DNA from: Cryptocoryne crispatula var. balansae
Lineage: Eukaryota > Streptophyta > Magnoliopsida > Alismatales > Araceae
Reading direction: 5' to 3'
DNA length: 64,000 nt
NCBI GenBank assembly: GCA_036172225.1
Contig: CM069930.1
Span: 19,976,530-20,040,529 of the forward strand
Part shown: positions 55,255 through 64,000 of the stretch, piece by piece
How the letters are laid out: each line of letters begins with the position of its first letter
How positions within the stretch are numbered: the first letter of the stretch is position 1
The notes under the pieces: model-generated
Seen by the model: the letters and a program-made list of their open reading frames with translations, nothing else
Database searches by the model: none
What the model was told of the DNA's origin: nothing
Position numbers and translations under genes: made by a program

Positions 55255-55273
55255 TGGCAACCATGGTGGGACA
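55255..55273 (+). promoter_or_regulatory. Primer-binding site of element D
   Basis: TGGCAACCATGGTGGGACA, the E site with three changes, six bases after LTR C. It shows that LTR C serves as a 5' LTR to the sequence on its right. Confidence 0.7.
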
Positions 55274-56948
55274 ACCAATGTCTTCAACCGTGCTAGCTTG
55301 ATTCATCCGTGCAACTAGTTATTTTCCTATTTGGTTCCCGCGCGAACCGACTCTTCTTACACCCTTTTCATGTCGATCTACTCTTAAACCTTGTTTAACC
55401 TTTCTTTAAGATTGTCCCCCATGTGGACTTGACTTGCTTTTTTTATTTCAATTCGGTTCCCGCGCAAACCACACTTTTCTTCTTATAAACCGGTTCCCGC
55501 GTGAACCACCTTTCTTTTCCAACTTGGTTCCCGCGTGAACCAACTTATTTTCAGTTCGGTCCCCATGTGGACCACCCCTTTGAAGCAGCTTCAGATTGGC
55601 CCCGCGTGGCCCTCTTTCCTTTTTATCATCTTTTACACTGGTTCCCGCATGAATCACTCTTTTCTTCTTAAAAACCGGTTCCCACGTGAACAACCCTCTT
55701 TTTCAACCCGGTTTCCATGTGAACCAACCCACTTTCAGATCGGTCTCCGTGTGGACCACCTCATTGCATTACTTTCAGATTGGCCCCACATGACTCTCTT
55801 TTTTTTGTCAACTTCTAAACCGGTTCCCGCGTGAACCACCATTTTCTTCCTAAAAATCAGTTTCCACATGAACCAACCCTCTTTTTCAACCCGGTTCCTG
55901 TGTGAACCAACCCACTTTCACATCGGTCCCCGCATGGACCACCCCTTTGCACCACTTTTAAATTGGCCCTACGTGGCCTTTCTTTCTTTTTCCAACTAAA
56001 CAAACTGGTTCCCGTGTGAACCACCCCTTTCTATCAAAAACCGGTTCCCGCATGAACCACCTATCTTTCCAAAACTCGACTCCCACGTGAGCCACTTTAT
56101 TTTCAAATCAGTCCCCACGTGGAACACCATTTTCTCTTCCAGTTCAAATTTGTCCCCACGTGGACACTCATTCACAAATTGGTTCCTGCGCAAACCACCT
56201 TTTAGTTACTAGTTTCTAGTTGTCTTGTTCTATGATTGCTTGTTTTGCTTGCATTTTATAGCTTAATTTCATTTCATGTTTGAGCATATTGATTGCTTCT
56301 TCTCCTCTTACCCTTCATTTTTACTTTTGCATCAGCTTTTTGCATCGGGTACCAAACTTGTTCCGATCTGTAGGGCATTCGAGGCTGGAGCTCTCTCTCC
56401 CAACGCACCCTCACCCTCCAAACACTCTCTTGGTGGATTCTAACCTCTCTTCTGGGATATTCTTTCCTAGTTGATTTGGTTGTTTCCATCAAGGCCTTCG
56501 TAACTCCTCATCCATTGAGTATTCTTCTAAACACGATTGGGCTGGTTGTACCTCATCCCAAAACCCCAAAGAACCCAAGTACCTACTCATGGTGATTAAG
56601 TGACAACTTTAGGTCTTGAAGATTGGAGCAATAGGAATCATACCCAACTTGAGTAAACAAATGACAACAATCTATCTAATCAAAGGTTTGAACTCAAAAA
56701 TTATCAAGTAGTCATATTTGAAACCATGTTTGCACAACTTGCTTGCTCACCCAAATTGAAAAGAACAAAGAATTTCATCCATTCAAAAAAACCTAAAACA
56801 ACAAAGGATTCTCTTTAATTTTGTGTACAACTTGTTTGCCAACAACAAAACTGAAACAAAAAATCAAACAAAAAAAACTCAACAAATAAAAAACTTTTTT
56901 TACACATTTTACTTGCTCTTTCAACCATCTTTTAGAAAGTTTGACAGG
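55274..56948 (+). other. Untranslated leader of element D with GGTTCCCGCGTGAACC repeats
   Basis: From 55330 to 56200 about twenty copies of 'ggttcccgcgtgaacca', alternating with 'ggtccccatgtggacca' and 'ttggccccgcgtggcc'. Same repeat family as the E leader, but most copies read CGCGTG or CATGTG instead of CACGTG. 56430-56600 matches the leader block of E. No gene. Confidence 0.8.
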
Positions 56949-57378
56949 ATGCCCATGATGCTAAGGTCCAGAAGACATGTCAGGATGTCAGACTACTACG
57001 GACAAGTAGAAGAGTACGAGACGGTTCACTAAGAGCTATAGCAACCCATGGTCCAACCAGAGGGCCATGTTAACTCCATCAGGGAACCCAAAATTCTACT
57101 TGCTCTGCTTAGCATGGAGCAACTCCTTATAGGTCTATCTCTCCACTTTGATCCTGAATCCTTCTCAATCATGCAGTCCCTAGCAAAGGGTAAGATGCCT
57201 ACCAATCAATGTCTAGTCGAGGGAAATCGAGCCTCCTCACCACTCAATCGGCAGCTAGGCCTCTCATCATTAACTCTCCCACATAATCTTACCATGCTAC
57301 CTTGCCTACTCACCCTGTTGTTGAGCACCCACCTGATTCCATGCTAGTTCCTACTTCCAAACTGCCTCTTCCAACTCC
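56949..57378 (+). pseudogene. Gag N-terminal remnant of element D
   Basis: ATG at 56949 gives MPMMLRSRRHVRM, parallel to MQLRSGRHVG of E, and stops at 57030. Sequence to about 57340 still parallels the E gag start (LFIGLSLHFDPESF / LFRELSLYTDPETY region) in shifted frames. The rest of gag is deleted. Confidence 0.75.
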
Positions 57379-57382
57379 ATGC

Positions 57383-57992
57383 CAAGAAATATATGATTGA
57401 TACAGATCAGTCAGATGGGTGATTGGCTTTAGTGCAAGTGGGAGATTGATAGAAATATATGCCCTACAAGCCAATCATATATGATATTATTCGACATTTC
57501 TAGAAATATCTCATTCAATTAATCAGGCAAATCTTCATTATAAGCTCTTATTAGATGCGAATATCATAATGAAGTCCTTGATCAAATACAATGATGATTA
57601 AATCATGATGAGATCATGATAATGAGATTGATCATCTAGAGGTATTTGATGGAAATGTTCCTATTCATAGGATACTTGAGATGGGACATCAAGGATCCGG
57701 ATAGACTAGTGTATGTGATGTCTTCTCATGTGATGAGGACGACCGATCTCATTGGTCATTAGTGTGGAGACACTAAGATACACATACAGGTGCTCATTAT
57801 TTGAATGAGTTCACTGAATTGACTGAATTAGAAACCCTTAATGGTATCTTACCAAACTATCTATCAGGGTTTTCTATCATCACGGTTGCATGGTTGGACC
57901 TTTGACTTGAGTCACCAAAGTTGTCTTGTTGGGTGGAACTTGAAAATATATATAGAAATATATATTTCTATATGATTGATAGAAATATATGC
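57383..57992 (+). mobile_element. Ty1/copia 3'-end fragment at the deletion point of D
   Basis: 'ggctttagtgcaagtgggag' ends in a polypurine tract (57435-57444), followed by TGATAGAAATATATGCCC, the 3' LTR start of a copia element of the Angela type as I remember it. About 545 bases of LTR-like sequence follow. The 19-mer gattgatagaaatatatgc occurs at 57443-57461 and again at 57974-57992, where Tat integrase resumes. No copia coding sequence is present. Confidence 0.65.
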
Positions 57993-59009
57993 TAAGAAAA
58001 TCATCCGACAAGGGTATTATTGGCCAACTTTAGAAGAAGATTGCTCCATCTTTGTCGGGCACTGTCATTCATGTCAACTCCATGCCGACAAGATTCACTC
58101 TCCCGCATCTTCCCTTCATCCAATTCATGCCCTATGGCCTTTCGCCATGTGGGCTTTTGATATCATTGGCCCCTTGAGTGACCTCAACTCCGAAATGTGC
58201 TCAAAATCATTCATTTTGACGGCAATGGAGTACTTCACAAAGTGGGCTTAAGTGGAAGCGTTCGTGGAGATGCATCAATAGTCTGCTCCTTCATCAAGTG
58301 CAACATCATTGCAAGGTTCGGTATCCCCAACGACATCGTCCCCGATAATGGGCCACAATTTCTCTCTCAAGATCTGTGTGATCTTTGCAACAGGTATCGC
58401 ATTTCATTGCAACATTCATCACCATACTATCCTCAAGGCAATGGTCAAGCAGAAGCCACCAACAAAACCTTAATCAAAATCATCAAGAAATCTTGTAAGT
58501 CTAGCAAGTTTGCCGACTAGCCTGATAAGCTTGTAGATGCTCTATGGGCTTATCGTACTTCTGTAAGGACTCCCATTGGACAAACCCCGTATGCTTTGGC
58601 ATATGGGATGGAAGCAGTGGTCCCCTACGAAGTATTACTTCCATCTCTCTGAGTTCAGCTCGACAAGGATATTCCTGTTGATGAGAGACGAGAATCTCTC
58701 CTTGCATAGCTTGAACTCTTGGATGAAAGAAGGCTAGCCGCCGCTGAGCATGCCCGGACTTATCAGAATAGACTTAAAAGATTTTATCAAAAAATGGTGG
58801 TTGAGAGAAAATTCAAGATCGGTGAGATGGTAGTCAAACGCATATTTGTTAAGCTGGGGGGTCCTCGCTCCAAGTTGCAACCTAACTGGGAAGGGCCTTC
58901 TGTAATCACTGAAAAGTATCCAGGCAATGCATATGAATTGACTAAAGCATATGGAGAAAAATTGAATCATCCTTGGAATGGAGTTTACCTTAAAAAATAT
59001 TTTTCATAA
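57993..59009 (+). pseudogene. Integrase of element D, broken
   Basis: Starts inside the zinc finger (KKIIRQGYYWPTLEEDC...CHSC), so its two His ligands are lost to the copia junction. Core residues D (FDIIGPL), D (PDNGPQF) and E (GQAEATNK) are present, with a stop after KWA and frameshifts near 58255-58280 and further stops at 58518, 58650 and 58707. C-terminus RSKLQPNWEGPSVI to KKYFS-stop at 59007-59009. Clearly homologous to E at 44830-45856. Confidence 0.92.
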
Positions 59010-62000
59010 AAATGGAGAAACTATTGGTATAATCTCAAGCCATCGATCCTAAGCTATTTGTGAGAAGTCAAGGGTAGGTATCATCCTACACACACAACAC
59101 CTCCGGATCCTAGAATCTAGACAACCTGACACTTGCGAGAGGCAGGGTAGAAATCTAGAAACGGAAGGAGTACCTTTATCCTATTCTCTTCTACTCGGTC
59201 CAAGATAGGGAGAGAAGATTAGAGAGGGGTAATATCGAAAACACTCGCCACCCTAGTAGGAGGCCATTTCGGAAGGGTGCTAAAAGATGGGCAATGAACC
59301 CCTCAGATTAGAAAAAAAGAAAAATGATCAACCTATTTGAATGAGTACCCAGAATGATAGTCAAGGCAAAAGGCACTAAAAGATGGGCAATGTCCCTATG
59401 GGTCAAAAACTTGTCTAAATATGTGCCACATAGAAAAGAGCAAAAAAATAGGAAAGACCCAAAGAGGCCGAACCCCAACGGGCAATTTGAGTGAGAGTAG
59501 AGAAATCCCACTCAACATCTCCAAACCCTATCAAGGACTTCCTCTATACTCTTCCTCCTTAAACCCCTTGGGTAGGGTAAACTGACCAAATCCAGGTGGA
59601 ATCCAAGCCGATCAAAGGAAGAAGGTTAGAAAGATTCTAGGTAGGGAACTTTATTTTGCACATGGCATCTACCACTTGAGTCTTGACAAACCCCAAAGAC
59701 CGAAGAACTGTCCCAAATACCAGCATTTTCTCCACACAAAAAATGCAAATTTCAAAAAAGTCCAAAAAGATGAATATTTCAAAAACAAAAAAAATGAATA
59801 TTTAAAAAATAAAAAATTGGATTTTTTAAAAATAAAAAATTGGCTTTTTTAAAAATAAAAAAATGCACATTTCAAAAATTCAAAAAATAAATTGAATATT
59901 TTTAAAATCTAAAAAAATTAATATTTTTAATAAAATCCAAAAAAATTTTGCCCAGTCATGATCATTGCCTCAGTTGCATCCATGTTTATGTTTTTGTTAT
60001 GCATTTCCATTCCTGCATTGCATATCCTTTTTTGCTTTAATTACCTTGTTAAGAAGGCTCTTTCCTTTGACCTAAGTCAAAGTTGACCGTAATTGGCAAA
60101 GGGATGAGTCGTGGTGAAGATCAAATCCTCTTTTATCAAGTGTTTCAGGCATTTCAATGTAAGGAGGAAGGATTCTTACCACGGTAGGTAAGTTCTCTCA
60201 ACCCTTACTACCATTTCATTTTAGTCATTTGTTTTACTCTACCTTATTAAGAAGGCTCCTCCCTTTGACTCAAAATCAAGACAAACGGTATACAGGCAAA
60301 GGGATGAGTCATAATGAAAATTTAATCATCTTTGCTAAGTGTTTTCAGGAGCTGAAGAAGCAAAAGAGAAGAGTCATCAGGTACATTTAACAAAAATAAA
60401 GAGAAGGCCTAGGGCGCATGTGCCATCATTCGAGGGCACATGGCCAGGTGCCTCACCATAGGGCGCATGGCTAGGTACCCTACCCCAGGGCACATGGATT
60501 AAGAAATTCAAAAAAATCTCAAAAAATTAGAAATTGTCCAAAATGTTAAGAATGACAGTTTTGCTAAAGGAACCATCATCAAAAATATTTTTTTGACCTC
60601 CAAATGATGGTTCTAATAGTGACAACTTAGTTGTTCATTTCGAGAAAAATATGCTTCATATGACAATTCCGTCTGTTGGGTACTAACCAAGAATGTGCAG
60701 GCAACATTTTAAGTCCAACAGGTGAATTTGTGAGATCGGTGTTCCAGAAGGAACGTCATGCCAGCCATGTGACGAAAAGAAAGGGAGCGCCACCTAGTCA
60801 AGTATTATCATGGTGCTGATGAATCAGGCGGTCGATGCAAGTTGATAAACCATGCCTGAAAACTTCACTCAGTTTCACATCAATCTCACATCATCACTAT
60901 CATTCCATTTTGCACTTTACATCACCTTTACCATTTGTCATTTAGGTATGTTAGGTCCATTTAATATGTATTATATTCCTTGATGTTGAAGACCTTGAGG
61001 ATGAAGATGACTGGGCCCAAGATCCCCTTCAACAAAATCTACGACGGCTTGGTCATTTCTTCATACTCACAGATAAGCCAAAATTGGACAATGGAGGGAC
61101 GATGGTTCCTAATCAGGTGTCTTGACCTCCAATAGGCAATCTATATCTTCAACTATTTTTTATATAATTTTCTATATTTTCATATCCATCTCTTTTTCAT
61201 TCTTCATCATTATCAATGTTATCCAACCATGTTTTACTCTTTTATGTTATCCCATCATGTATTATTCTTTATTTTATTTTATCCCACCATGTTTTACTCT
61301 TTTATCACACTATGTTTTACTCTTTTATCCCACCATATTTTACTCTTTTATGTTTACTCTTTTATCCCACCATGTTTTACTCTTTTATCCCACCATGTCT
61401 TTTATGTTATGCCATCATGTTTTATTCTTTCCTTTATTTTATCCCACCGTGTCTTTTATTTTATCCCACCATGGCAATTGTCATGCCATTGTTTCTTCTG
61501 TTCCTTCATTCTATGTTAGTTCCATCATTATCTTTCAATCTCACTATGGCTTAAGTCTATTTTGTCGTTTTTCGAGTACTCAGGTTTTCTGCTAGAGCAT
61601 GATTCATGGTTTTCACGATACCCGAGTAATTTTGTTATGCTTAAATGAACTCTTTTAGAATTTGATGTTATTCCACTCAGAATTAAACTGAGTATTTTGG
61701 TGAAACTTGAATGAACTTGAGATTCCAAATATGATGTATTTGTATTCTTTTCATTTTAAAATCAACTTCTCTTTAAAACTTTAGCCCATCACAATACAAG
61801 AACACCGCAAAGTTTGGGTTGCTGGCTGATAATGAACCTACGGATTCACCGCTCTGAGGGTTGGCTACATCCTTTATCCTTTATTTTTCATCTCTCATGC
61901 CAATGTCATGTCTTTTACCAATCAATTATATGTGGTTTTGATAGAACATGAAAGTGATCTAGAAACTCAGCGAGATTCATTTTGCTGGAATGGGTAGATA

Positions 62001-62149
62001 AACGTGTCTATATCTACACCTTGATGCCACATTTTCAGTCCATCTTCATTCCATTCCGCTACATTCATCTATGTTCACTTGCATTCCATTACAGTTTACT
62101 ACGGATCACTCCGCTTCATTACATGCCATTCCCTTACAAAGCCGGCATC
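59010..62149 (+). other. 3' non-coding region of element D
   Basis: Parallels E from 45857 in order: shared block (59030-59720), A-rich array (59740-59945), duplicated module with splice-like signals (60046-60390), GC palindromes (60411-60490), TACTAAC-acceptor (60681-60700), a T-rich tandem array (61220-61480) and the pre-polypurine module (62040-62149). No gene. Confidence 0.8.
61220..61480 (+). repeat. T-rich ~25-bp tandem array, element D
   Basis: About ten units of 'ttttatcccaccatgttttac' type. E has a shorter, less regular version at 48290-48440. Frames through it are repeat artefacts. Confidence 0.82.
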
Positions 62150-62163
62150 AAGGCGAGGCAAGC
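62150..62163 (+). promoter_or_regulatory. Polypurine tract of element D
   Basis: AAGGCGAGGCAAGC abutting LTR D. Confidence 0.82.
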
Positions 62164-64000
62164 TGTAGACATGCCAAATTTGCCTAATTCAGAGCATAAA
62201 ACTCATGTTTTGTAGGGTAACATGTGTGATTGACCTTATGATGATGCCGGGTCTTTTAAGGTTCATTTGGAGCTTCGCCAAATGAAATCAGATGTTTTCC
62301 GAAGCTTTTCATAAAAAGCTATAATTTCCAAGCGAAAGCCACACGTAAATCATGTAAACATGAAAATTGACTGACCAATGCCTAATGATCAAGCATTGAA
62401 GGTTACGGTCATATTTACACTCTGGACAAGTTTTGTTTCATGCTGTGTCTTTTCGGTTGGCCGTCGGAGTCATTCCGACCAGTATCGAATCTTCTGTTCA
62501 CTATCCTAACTTCCGGATAAAATTCTGAAGTTTTGGAGGGTGTGTTTGCTGATGCAATGCTATAGAGAGCTTCTTCGGCCTGTTATCTTTCCAATGCAAC
62601 AAATGGCATCAAATTCCAAGTTCGGGAGTGTTCGCAATGACTTCCGGAAGAAGGACGCGCAAAACAGTCCCATGCACCCTGGTCCCTGGACACATGCACC
62701 CAGGACCCAGGCACATGGCCATGCGCCCTAACCCTAAGGCACGTGGCCTTGTTCTCCCGATCGAGGGCACGAGGGAACCAGTTTTTCACCGGGACTCTAC
62801 CTCTGAACGGATCGGATCGAATTTTTGAACCGGATCAAACCGAAATTTTTGGATGGATTGGATGTGCCCTCACTGGGAGGCACATGTACCCCTCAGTGGG
62901 GTGCATGCACCCTGCACTAGGGCACATGCGCCCTGGGGTAGGGCGCAAGGTACCCTATTTTGTAGCATGGATCGCGAGGGTCATTCTCCTATAAATTGAG
63001 GCCGATTCCAGTCGTTCCAAAGGCATGTGCACGACCCCTCAGGCATCTCAAGACATACAACCGCCCTCATGCATCAATTTTATGATTTTTAGAGAGATAA
63101 TTTCGAGTTTTTAGAGAGAGAAAAGTCAGTTCAGGAGAGAGGAAGGCTGATCTGCAGGTGATATGCCATCTCTCTCTTCTTCAGCCTCTACAGCAGCGTG
63201 TGGACGTCTGCTGCCTAAGCTCTCAACAGCAAAGTTCTTCCTCCACAATTCTTCTTCAGTGTACAATCAACGGCATGTGATTCTGATGTCGGGGATGGTT
63301 GTGAAGAGCGCATAAGAAAAGTCGCGCCTGGCAAATCCTGGACTGCTGATCAGCTTTTTCGACAACCCAGATTTCGCTATATCTCTCTCTATTTTAATCA
63401 GAATTTTTATGTTCTTTTTTATATCTCTTTATTTCGTGATTCTCCATCCTCCTATCAATTTTTTACATTTTTTGCATTATTTTTGGTCTGTTAATCTGAA
63501 AGTAGAAAAAAAGAGGGGTTAGAGATAACCCGAATCCGGTCCGTTGTGTGTTTCATGTTATTTTCTTTACATATACTCTACTTTGTCTAGTTCTAATTGT
63601 ATTTTAACTTGTTTGTTTGTCTAGTTGCATAGAAGATCAAGCACCCACCACGTTGAGGACTCTTCTTCATCGGCCGGCCGAAGAAGAAGAAGCTTTGACC
63701 CGCACTCTTCACATTATGGTACACACGATCATCTTCAATTTCATAAATCGGAACCCGTGGTTTATGGAGACCACATGTCTTAATTTCCTTCTTCTCACCC
63801 TCCTCGCACATGACCCGAACTATCTCTTTTTTGATCCAGCGATGCTAAGGGTTGAAAGTTGGGGGATCAATGTGAGTGTGAGACCGAGGTGAGAGTTGCT
63901 TTTCGTGCTTTCTTTCTTTCTTTCTCATTCCCTCTTGAGGTGATGATATGGATTCACGGACTTCCCTGAACAGGAGAGGGCCCGTTGAATTTTCGAAGTC
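62164..64000 (+). repeat. LTR D (3' LTR of element D, last bases cut by window end)
   Basis: Starts TGTAGACATGCC and parallels the E LTR throughout: GC palindromes at 62668-62955, TATA box at 62990-62996, A-rich run and GGGGTT hairpin near 63510-63530, U5 palindrome at 63661-63690. At 64000 it has reached 'cgaagtc', about four bases short of the expected GAGTCGACA end. Confidence 0.92.

Larger units (their letters stand above)
55249..64000 (+). mobile_element. Element D: deleted Tat-type retrotransposon, right end beyond window
   Basis: Internal region 55249-62163 followed by LTR D (62164 to window end). It uses LTR C as its 5' LTR. Content: PBS, repeat-rich leader, first 28 codons of gag, a copia fragment, the integrase from its zinc finger on, a 3' non-coding region parallel to E, and a polypurine tract. 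The rest of gag, protease, RT and RNase H are gone. A target duplication cannot be checked. Confidence 0.85.

Overview
This is a stretch of plant nuclear heterochromatin built almost entirely from nested transposable elements plus one old insertion of mitochondrial DNA. I see no intact host gene. The mitochondrial piece carries the seed-plant gene order rps19-rps3-rpl16, with the group II intron in rps3. Most of the rest is large Ty3/gypsy elements with the Tat-lineage hallmark of two RNase H domains, together with a CACTA transposon and a copia fragment. The source is therefore a flowering plant, or at least a seed plant. The species cannot be read from the sequence.

Layout. 1-4486: 3' end and LTR-like sequence of an unassigned LTR element (family X), holding 158 perfect CAA units. 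About 4487-10188: nuclear mitochondrial insert (NUMT) with broken rps19, rps3 and rpl16. 10189 to about 27770: CACTA transposon with 5' terminus, subterminal repeats, a TNP2-type transposase pseudogene and an 89-bp hairpin-unit array at the 3' side. Its transposase gene is split by element 1 (12801-24656, minus strand), a Tat element with both LTRs, gag, protease and integrase, but with reverse transcriptase and both RNase H domains cleanly deleted.

27776-64000 is a nest on the plus strand. Decayed element C (27776 to about 33000) runs into LTR C, which runs directly into the internal region of element D (55249-62163) and then LTR D (62164 to the window end). LTR C is interrupted by element B (33248-54900, minus strand, target duplication ATCGG). 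Element B's left LTR is in turn interrupted by element E (34901-50979, plus strand, perfect target duplication CATGG). Element E is the most complete copy: leader, gag, protease with G-patch, RT, two RNase H domains, integrase and a long 3' non-coding region. It is still broken by stops and frameshifts.

The Tat elements share an architecture: LTR start TGTAGACA-like; U3 arrays of GC-rich palindromes just upstream of a TATA box; a U5 palindrome centred on TCGGCCGGCCGA; a primer-binding site TGGCGACCACGGTGGGACC (tRNA-Arg-like from memory) 5-6 nt after the LTR; a repetitive leader; and a conserved module before the polypurine tract AAGGCGAGGCAAGC. Three points stand out. The pol frame starts in the -1 frame inside the end of the protease-linker frame in two diverged elements. 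Splice-signal clusters recur in the 3' non-coding region of E and D. A structurally complete element lacks reverse transcriptase. All alignments and similarity statements were made by eye.
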